This document shows, one piece after another, positions 25,070 to 31,529 of a stretch of DNA of 64,000 nucleotides (position 1 is its first letter; every line of letters starts with the position of its first letter). Source of the stretch: an uncultured Candidatus Saccharibacteria bacterium (lineage in GTDB: Bacteria; Patescibacteriota; Saccharimonadia; Saccharimonadales; Saccharimonadaceae). A model generated the notes under the pieces. That model was not told the DNA's origin. It worked only from the letters and a program-made list of their open reading frames with translations, and ran no database searches. A program made the translations under genes and the position numbers. Location of the stretch: positions 62,001-126,000 of the forward strand of contig CALIJB010000005.1 in assembly GCA_938017675.1 (NCBI GenBank). The letters are read 5' to 3'.

Positions 25070-26406
25070 GCTGGCTAAAACGCGACCGACTGCAGTATGA
25101 ATTTTTGCCAGCGGCGGAGGAAATTGTTGAAACGCCAGCCGCGCCGCTGGGTGCGTTGGTGGTTTGGCTAGTTGCATTGTTGTTGGTCGTAGCATTGGCG
25201 TGGTCATATTTTGGCAGGATTGATATTGTAGCGGTAGCTAACGGTAAAATCTCCACCGAAGGCAGTACCAAGGTTATCCAGCCGGCAGTCTCTGGCGTGG
25301 TGACAAGCATTAACGTGCATGAAGGTCAGCGTGTCAAAAAAGGCGAAACTTTGCTGGCGCTTGATAAAACCACTGCCGAAAAAGATGTTGCTACTGTCAA
25401 TCAAAGTCTGAACACGGCACGAGTCGAGCGCGATATTTTGCGGCGGCTAGCTGTTGGCAGTAACACCGACGATATTATTAATAATGCAGATTTGCCAGAC
25501 GAGACCAAAGCCATGTTGCGACAATTTGCCAGTTCGCAAACCGCACTTTCTGCAGCCAGGCAGCAAGCTGTAAATAGTACGATTTCTAATTATCAGCAGC
25601 AATTACAATTTAACCAGCAAGCGAAACACCAGCTGGAAACCAACGCGCAGAATCTGAAAAATCGCAAAGCCGAGATCGAAAAGCAATTACCAAACGTCAA
25701 TCCTGTCGACAAGCTGCGCCTACAGAATGAGTTGAGCAATATTGACCAGCGAATAACCAGTGCTGACAGCGCTGTCCTTGGTCAAAATCAGCAACTATTA
25801 CAATCGCAATCGGCGCTTACTCAGGCGCAAAATCAGTCGCAAACCCAAATTGCCGAAACCAATAGTGCTTTTAACAATCAAATCATCACGGCAGAAAAGA
25901 GAATTATTGAACTGGAAAATAATCTGGTCAAAGCCAAACAAATTTTAGCGCAAACTACCATCACTGCACCCGTCGATGGTACGGTGCTGTCGCTAACGGT
26001 GAAAACAATTGGCGGCGTGGTCAATGCTGGGCAGCAGCTAGCACAAATTGTGCCAGAAAAAGCGCCACTCTACGTTGATGCGGCGCTGGACAATCAAGAT
26101 GTCGGCTTTGTTAAGCCTGGCCAGCGCGTGGTCGTCAAAGTCGCTACTTATCCATTCCAGCGTTACGGCTACCTGGAGGGGACGGTTGAAAATATTAGTC
26201 CTGATGCTATTCAGGACGACAAGAAAGGTCTCATTTATAAAGCTAAAATTAAATTGAATGATGATAAAAGCTCCAAGCAAAATCAACTCAAATTGCTGCC
26301 AGGCATGAGCGTATCTGCCGAAATTACTACCGGCCAGCGCCGCATCATTGAGTTCTTCCTCGACCCGCTGATGACCAAGGCGGATGAGAGTTTGAAGGTC
26401 AGGTGA
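25066..26406 (+). CDS. hlyD: type I secretion membrane-fusion (adaptor) protein, HlyD-like
   Basis: 446 residues, overlapping hlyB by four bases. The start matches HlyD (EFLPAAEEIVETP), with one membrane helix at about 30-50. Then come a lipoyl-like half (VIQPAVSGVV), a long Gln-rich coiled coil (about 115-305), a second lipoyl half (ITAPVDGTV) and the beta-barrel. In Gram-negative bacteria HlyD connects HlyB to the outer-membrane channel TolC. No TolC gene is in this window and none is expected in a monoderm cell, so the coiled coil must work differently here or reach the host or wall. Confidence 0.92.
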   Translation: MSWLKRDRLQYEFLPAAEEIVETPAAPLGALVVWLVALLLVVALAWSYFGRIDIVAVANGKISTEGSTKVIQPAVSGVVTSINVHEGQRVKKGETLLALDKTTAEKDVATVNQSLNTARVERDILRRLAVGSNTDDIINNADLPDETKAMLRQFASSQTALSAARQQAVNSTISNYQQQLQFNQQAKHQLETNAQNLKNRKAEIEKQLPNVNPVDKLRLQNELSNIDQRITSADSAVLGQNQQLLQSQSALTQAQNQSQTQIAETNSAFNNQIITAEKRIIELENNLVKAKQILAQTTITAPVDGTVLSLTVKTIGGVVNAGQQLAQIVPEKAPLYVDAALDNQDVGFVKPGQRVVVKVATYPFQRYGYLEGTVENISPDAIQDDKKGLIYKAKIKLNDDKSSKQNQLKLLPGMSVSAEITTGQRRIIEFFLDPLMTKADESLKVR

Positions 26407-26444
26407 AATAATGTTTGGCGTGCGGCATGGATAACGCAACTTAT

Positions 26445-27875
26445 TTATATTTCTGACGTGCTGTCAAAATAACGCATCGTCATGAGACGTAGTAGCTGAT
26501 ATAATTTATCAACGTCGCTATCTTTACGGATGATGCCGCCTGGACGCGAAAGCTTATTGCCTGCCTCCATCTGGACGATAGTATAAGTCAGTAGATTGAG
26601 TAAAAATTCGACGCTGTATCCTTCGCTGTGAACAATTTGGCGGCGGGCGCTGTCGATTGATTTTAACATTGGCTGGTAGTCGGCGATATCAATATTAAAT
26701 TTGGCGAGAGCGATTTGCAGTGATTGTATAAATGTCGGGCGAGCAATTAACTTATAAATATCTTTTTCTGGACGCAAATAAAAATCGCGGACGTTGTCCG
26801 CTAATTCAGGCTCAATTGATTTAATCGCTGCTAAAACTTTTTGGATGTCATGAATGGTCTGCTGTTTGGCGCTACGATTTTGCCGGCTAACTTCACGTTC
26901 GGCAATCGATTCGGCGAAACTTTGTAAAGCGAAAATTAGACTGGTAATATTCATATGTACAGCATTGGAACTGTTACGAAAGCGGTAATCAATCAGCCGC
27001 GAGAATGCCAGTCCAATTTTGCTCGACGAACCAAGTTTTTTATAATGGCCGGGATTCAGAAAAAAGTAAACCATCTTAGCTAACTTATCAGCGTGCATCT
27101 GTGACTGAATGCGCGGGATTGAGCGATAGGATGGCGAACTGGTTGATAGGGCATACAAATGAGGATTGGCTAAATATAAACAAATATCATCGCCAAGCTG
27201 TATCGAATCAATCGTGCAGTCTGTTGAGTCGAAAAAGCTAGTCCAATATAACTGAAAAGCTAGCAAAATATTGCCTAAATTATTAAACGAAAAAGCGTGT
27301 TTTTGGTAAGCAAAACTGTATCGTAACTGCGAATCGAGCTGGATAGGCGGTTCGTCGCGGACTTGGCTGGAATTAATTTTGGTGACGTATCCAGCGAAGA
27401 TTGACGCGCGTACGCCGCGGTGAATGGAAGAATCCAACTTCGTCGAGACGGCGCGTTTGATGAACTGGCCGGACATGCCGGCAGCGTGCGATTGAAAACC
27501 TAAGTTGTCTGGCGCATGTTGAGCGAGAATGGTGATATGAACGTTTGAATATTTGCACAGAGGTATAGTTAAGCTATCCGCTTCAGTAGATTGCCAGTGC
27601 AAATAGGCGCGGATATTGTACACGATATTTTCTGGCGCGCCTTGGATGAGGGTTTTATTATAAAAGACGAACGGCGTGATGCAGTCATTTCTGGATTTGA
27701 TAATAATCAGTACTTTGTCAAATTTCCCAGACGCCAGAAATGTCATTGATGCGGTTAGTTCGGAGGTTACGATATCAAACTGACCGTATCCCGAAGCGAT
27801 TATTTCTTTACTCTCGGCGTCCAAGTAAAACACCTCGCCGATATGTAAGTTGTTGCGGCGATTTTTATATTTCAT
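26445..27875 (-). CDS. uncharacterised protein, possible HEPN-domain defence protein
   Basis: 476 residues from the ATG at 27875; a TATAAT box exactly six bases upstream makes this a leaderless start and excludes the longer ORF. The first 230 residues are beta-rich, with no family I can name. The C-terminal half (about 260-476) is alpha-helical and holds the segment SARRQIVHSEGY at about 408-419, an R-x4-H pattern as in HEPN ribonucleases. The two-part plan resembles ApeA-like (beta domain plus HEPN) anti-phage proteins. This is a pattern-level suggestion only. The gene stands alone, convergent with hlyD. Confidence 0.55.
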   Translation of the reverse strand: MKYKNRRNNLHIGEVFYLDAESKEIIASGYGQFDIVTSELTASMTFLASGKFDKVLIIIKSRNDCITPFVFYNKTLIQGAPENIVYNIRAYLHWQSTEADSLTIPLCKYSNVHITILAQHAPDNLGFQSHAAGMSGQFIKRAVSTKLDSSIHRGVRASIFAGYVTKINSSQVRDEPPIQLDSQLRYSFAYQKHAFSFNNLGNILLAFQLYWTSFFDSTDCTIDSIQLGDDICLYLANPHLYALSTSSPSYRSIPRIQSQMHADKLAKMVYFFLNPGHYKKLGSSSKIGLAFSRLIDYRFRNSSNAVHMNITSLIFALQSFAESIAEREVSRQNRSAKQQTIHDIQKVLAAIKSIEPELADNVRDFYLRPEKDIYKLIARPTFIQSLQIALAKFNIDIADYQPMLKSIDSARRQIVHSEGYSVEFLLNLLTYTIVQMEAGNKLSRPGGIIRKDSDVDKLYQLLRLMTMRYFDSTSEI

Positions 27876-27881
27876 GGCTTT

Positions 27882-27887
27882 ATTATA
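27882..27887 (-). promoter_or_regulatory. -10 box of leaderless promoter
   Basis: TATAAT lies six bases before the ATG at 27875 on the minus strand. It decides the start of the possible HEPN gene. Confidence 0.55.
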
Positions 27888-28062
27888 GGTTAATCTTTTG
27901 TGTTTGTGGTAATTTGATACGATCGCTGTAAGATCGCCAGACTGGTGACATTTCCTGTGTCCCATTCGTAAGAATTATTCCCACTATTTAGAAAATACCA
28001 AGAGCTCTCTAGGGGTCTTTATAGCCCAGACCAATCCAACCATTCCCAGGTATGTGAGTATA

Positions 28063-28091
28063 TTGAATTATCTAGTATAAAATAATAGAAT
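28063..28091 (+). promoter_or_regulatory. leaderless promoter at the head of the lipase array
   Basis: TTGAAT (28063-28068) and TAGAAT (28086-28091) are 17 bases apart, and the ATG follows six bases later. Confidence 0.65.
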
Positions 28092-28097
28092 AAGCTT

Positions 28098-28559
28098 ATG
28101 GCAAGCAACGGCCGTCTTTCCAAAGATAAAAAGTTGATAAAGCCAGTGGCAATCGCACTAGTTTGCGTGGTCATATGTTTTGCCGCTGGAGCTGCAACAA
28201 TTCTATACCTACAGCAGCACGCCCCTCGGCTTAATACTAGCTCCGATGTTGACGGTACTAAGGATGAGTTTTATCATGAGACCCACTCCAAGATCAATAA
28301 CAGACCATGGTCAACTAAGGACGAATTTTATCAGAATATGAGAGATGTCAAGATTGGCACAGCTAGAGACATAGTCGAGAGGTCTATAGGCAAACCAGAC
28401 CTATGCAGTAGAAAGATATATAGAGGTGAATATGAACTACAGCGTTGTGGGTATAACCTAGGAGACCCTGAGACCTACCAAGAAATAGTTTACATGAATG
28501 GGGCAGTATGGGGTATTAGCTCAGTGGTCGGATCTATTAATCAGCTGAATAGCTTCTGA
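28098..28559 (+). CDS. membrane-anchored small protein, SmpA/BamE-like fold
   Basis: 153 residues. One membrane helix (about 15-37) is followed by an extracytoplasmic part. Residues about 85-145 (VKIGTARDIVERSIGKPD, then a closing QEIVYMNGAVWGIS strand) follow the SmpA/OmlA (BamE) pattern of small beta-lactamase-inhibitor-like folds. It heads the array of membrane proteins and lipase pieces. Immediately after its stop, in the same frame, lies a decayed lipase remnant. By position it could be an immunity or accessory protein for a lost lipase, but it is not similar to the two larger membrane-anchored proteins that follow. Confidence 0.65.
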   Translation: MASNGRLSKDKKLIKPVAIALVCVVICFAAGAATILYLQQHAPRLNTSSDVDGTKDEFYHETHSKINNRPWSTKDEFYQNMRDVKIGTARDIVERSIGKPDLCSRKIYRGEYELQRCGYNLGDPETYQEIVYMNGAVWGISSVVGSINQLNSF

Positions 28560-28754
28560 GATTTTGGTCTATCAGGTCTTCAGCTCTCCGCCCTCAAAGA
28601 TTTTTCTCATCCTCTTTGCTCCTGGAAACTCCTCGATTTTATCTCTACCCCCTCCAGCCTCCGCGCTGTCGCCTTTCCATTTCTTTCTGGCGAGATAGCG
28701 GTTAGTTTCAAGAGCTCTACAAGTAAACTAATTTGCCACTTGTATGTAGCTTAA
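28560..28754 (+). pseudogene. decayed lipase remnant
   Basis: The open frame after the stop at 28557-28559 runs to TAA at 28752-28754 and has no start codon. Its translation contains SWKLLDFISTPSSLRAVAF and, a few residues on, SGEIAVSFKS. These align with SWKYLDSVSTSSGFRAAAF and TGEIVFSFKG of the intact lipase at 30657-31529, and the DNA also aligns along about 100 bases. The part with the catalytic GHSLGG is missing. This is the oldest-looking of three lipase copies in the array. Confidence 0.75.
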
Positions 28755-28801
28755 GTTTAATTTAGAATAAAAGTTAATTAGCTAACACAAATGGAGGACT
28801 C

Positions 28802-29530
28802 GTGACTGCTAACAGCGGAAGTGTCAAATGGATTACGAGAAATAAAAAGCATAGATTGATAGTGTATGCTGGCGTGGTCATAGTTATCCTTCTTTTTGCC
28901 GCATGTGCCATCATGGTTTCTGGTGTAATGAAACAGGCGAAGATGAATAAGTATCTTAAAGACAAGTATGGGAAAGAGTTTATATTAAAGAATCTCAGAA
29001 AAGAAGGCAGCGGTCTGGGCGTAGAAGGTGATTTGACAGCTGATGCTTATGAGGAAGCCAATCAATCAAGGAAATTTAGGGTATGGGAAGACCCTCCAGG
29101 TGTGTATCATGACACGTATTTAAATGTAGTATGGAATGCTTACGAGGAGCCTAAATTGAGGGCATATCTGAATAATAGCAGCATACATCCTGTAAGACAG
29201 TATATAGACATCGGATTGGAGCGTAGACTGAGAGACGGGCTAAGAGGAGCGCCGTCTTTGGACTCTGTGATATCGGCTAATGGAAATGATGTTACATATG
29301 GCGTAGTTGTGTTGTTCTCAGGCGAGCAGGTAACGGATAAAGATAAAAAACAGCTTAATAAAATTATAGATTATGCACGTTCAAAAAATAGTCTTAACTA
29401 TAGCGTTAGATATGTTATAAATTCCAAAATAGCCAGCAGTAGCTATGTATGTCAATACTACGGCGGCTATCAAACGGATAGTAATCAGAATATAGAAGCA
29501 TGTTTCACTAAAATGGATGGAAAGGAATAA
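28802..29530 (+). CDS. membrane-anchored protein, paralogue 1 (candidate lipase immunity protein)
   Basis: 242 residues from a GTG start with a GGAGG site. One membrane helix (about 22-43) is followed by an extracytoplasmic domain. It is a paralogue of the protein at 29909-30631: both have a KYL/HLK-KYG-EF segment after the helix, a G-GV-G-L-A-AY segment, and a late V-Y-INSK pattern. No known family is recognised. Each of the two sits directly upstream of a lipase copy (six and 25 bases), which suggests a cognate pair such as toxin and immunity protein, or lipase and lipase-specific chaperone. Confidence 0.7.
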   Translation: MTANSGSVKWITRNKKHRLIVYAGVVIVILLFAACAIMVSGVMKQAKMNKYLKDKYGKEFILKNLRKEGSGLGVEGDLTADAYEEANQSRKFRVWEDPPGVYHDTYLNVVWNAYEEPKLRAYLNNSSIHPVRQYIDIGLERRLRDGLRGAPSLDSVISANGNDVTYGVVVLFSGEQVTDKDKKQLNKIIDYARSKNSLNYSVRYVINSKIASSSYVCQYYGGYQTDSNQNIEACFTKMDGKE

Positions 29531-29535
29531 TTATT

Positions 29536-29871
29536 ATGTCTCTAACACCAGAACAATACATGGCATTAAGCACTGCCGCTTATGGAAAATATACAAATAC
29601 TAATAAAAATACAACTTTTAGAGATATGTTAGGAAAGAAAGATCAGAATATAATTTCAGATAGCGACTCCAGCACGTCTATTGAACCACACGCATCACTT
29701 TCTGATTATAAGCTTCTAGACTTTACTTCTACCTCTTCCGGCTTCCGTGCCGCTGCCTTTCAGAACCCTGAAACGGGTGAGATAGTTTTCAGCTTCAAAG
29801 GTACCGATTTTGATTTTTCTAAAACTATTATTTTAGCCAATTATACTATGTCGTGTTATGATTATTCTTAA
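29536..29871 (+). pseudogene. truncated lipase
   Basis: 111 residues. It starts like the intact lipase (LxxEQYMALS) and shares with it an almost identical block, TSSGFRAAAFQNPETGEI and the following FSFKGTDFD, with high DNA identity (about 29725-29820 against 30855-30950). It then runs into unrelated residues and a stop, before the catalytic GHSLGG. It cannot be an active lipase, but keeps a start codon and a nearby ribosome site and may still be translated. Confidence 0.75.
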
Positions 29872-29908
29872 GATAAAACAAAACCATTAACTTATTTTTG
29901 AGGGATTT

Positions 29909-30631
29909 ATGCCAAAAGAAGTAAAAATGATACGGTACAAAAAAATACAATATGTATTTGTAGTCGTGTTAGTTGCAGCAATGCTCTTATATCTTTGGTC
30001 TGTATTTGGATACAAAATTCTTAAACAGATACAAATAAGTAATCACCTTAAGCATAAGTATGGACAAGAATTTATTGTAGAATACCCTGAATATTCAGGA
30101 GGCGGTTTTGGTGTAGATGGTGTACTATCAGCTGAGGCATATCCTAAATCTGACAGCAATCTGAAGTTTATAGTAAAAGAAACACAATATGGTTTATCTG
30201 ACTATTATCCAAGTTCTGTATGGTCTAGATCCGAGTTGGCCAACGTAAAAAAGCAACTGACTGATGTGCGTGATGATCATGATCATGATATCAATGTTTC
30301 TGTTATAGTGAGTGCAGAGCAGAATATACTAGATTCTATACGTGCACCATTACCTTCATACAAAGAAATAGTTGCAAATAATGGCACTGATGTAAGTTAT
30401 AACATTAAAATATCTAGAGTTGGTGATAGTGTTACAGACGAAGATATTTTGGCTGTTCAACATATCATAAATTATCTTAATAGCCAGAGGATTGGTTTTC
30501 GCTCTATAATTTATTCTATAAATAGTCGTAATAAAAAGAGTGAAATTACTTGTAATCTCTCGGGTAGAGAAATTATCAATGTACAGGATAAGGCAGTAGT
30601 TGTTAGATGTTTTTTGAAACGTAATAATTAA
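29909..30631 (+). CDS. membrane-anchored protein, paralogue 2 (candidate lipase immunity protein)
   Basis: 240 residues. A membrane helix (about 13-32) is followed by an extracytoplasmic domain homologous to the protein at 28802-29530 (same KYGQEF segment, GGGFGVDGVLSAEAY, and INSRNKKSEITC near the end). Sequence divergence between the paralogues is large even though the adjacent lipase blocks are nearly identical, a pattern typical of specificity-determining partner proteins. It lies 25 bases upstream of the intact lipase, with a ribosome site AGGAGAGG between. AT-rich DNA. Confidence 0.7.
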   Translation: MPKEVKMIRYKKIQYVFVVVLVAAMLLYLWSVFGYKILKQIQISNHLKHKYGQEFIVEYPEYSGGGFGVDGVLSAEAYPKSDSNLKFIVKETQYGLSDYYPSSVWSRSELANVKKQLTDVRDDHDHDINVSVIVSAEQNILDSIRAPLPSYKEIVANNGTDVSYNIKISRVGDSVTDEDILAVQHIINYLNSQRIGFRSIIYSINSRNKKSEITCNLSGREIINVQDKAVVVRCFLKRNN

Positions 30632-30656
30632 TAAGTTTTAGGAGAGGTAAGTTTTT

Positions 30657-31529
30657 ATGTCGTCATTAGATCTAGAAAAATATATAGCACTAAGTAAATT
30701 ATCGTATGTTGATTTCTCTGGAGACAAGAAGGGCGAATCTATCGACAGCATTATATCTACCCCGCACAAAGATGTGGATATCTCGCATCCAGAATATTCC
30801 TCTCTGAGATCGAAAGCCAGTTCTCTCCGCTCTTGGAAATACCTTGACTCCGTCTCCACCTCTTCCGGCTTTCGTGCCGCTGCCTTTCAGAACCCTGAAA
30901 CGGGTGAGATAGTATTCAGTTTCAAAGGCACCGATTTCGATCCTTCAAACCCTAAAACATATATGGATACAGCCAAAGATATCGCTAACGCTGATGCTCA
31001 AATAGCTTTCGGTGTTTCCACAGGGCTACCTGCCCAATTCACCGAGGCTGAGCAGTTTGTTAATAGAGTGCTATCATCTCATTCGAATTCAGGATGTACA
31101 TTTACAGGCCACTCTCTTGGTGGAGCCTTGGCTCAATATATGACATACAAAACAGGGCATAAATCTACAACTTTTAATGCACCTGGTGTAGCTAATTTGA
31201 TCGAGAGCGTGACTGGACAAAAGATAGATTACAAATACTACAAAGATAAGTCTATAAATTATGCTAATGAGAGTGATTTTATTGGTAATTTGTGGAGTGA
31301 TGCAAGAATAGGTAGTAACAAGATTGTACGTTCTAAGCTTAACAGCACTACGACTAGTGATCTTGTAGCGATTTATAAAATGCAAGCTATGGTTGCGTTG
31401 GGTGGTCCGTTTATGCCGTTTATCGGAGGTGGAGTAACATTGAAAATATTTATTGATGGTTTGAACGCTATGGGGAAGATTGCCAAGAATATGGTGCCTA
31501 CTGCGAATCACGGGATGTCTGAATGTTGA
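30657..31529 (+). CDS. class 3-like lipase, probable effector
   Basis: 290 residues. It has an alpha/beta-hydrolase core of the lipase class 3 type: FSFKGTD (oxyanion-side strand, about 87-93) and the nucleophile elbow GHSLGG (about 151-156) followed by AQYMTY. Asp and His candidates lie in FIGNLWSDAR and near the C-terminus. No signal peptide is visible. The stop codon overlaps the start of the RTX gene by seven bases, so the two products are translated from one mRNA. The lipase probably works with, or was once fused to, the RTX protein. Phospholipase activity against a neighbouring cell is a plausible role. Confidence 0.82.
   Translation: MSSLDLEKYIALSKLSYVDFSGDKKGESIDSIISTPHKDVDISHPEYSSLRSKASSLRSWKYLDSVSTSSGFRAAAFQNPETGEIVFSFKGTDFDPSNPKTYMDTAKDIANADAQIAFGVSTGLPAQFTEAEQFVNRVLSSHSNSGCTFTGHSLGGALAQYMTYKTGHKSTTFNAPGVANLIESVTGQKIDYKYYKDKSINYANESDFIGNLWSDARIGSNKIVRSKLNSTTTSDLVAIYKMQAMVALGGPFMPFIGGGVTLKIFIDGLNAMGKIAKNMVPTANHGMSEC

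Noticed and set aside
30638..30859. Minus-strand ORF over the start of the intact lipase
   Set aside because: It overlaps the ribosome site and conserved N-terminus of the lipase and has no support of its own.
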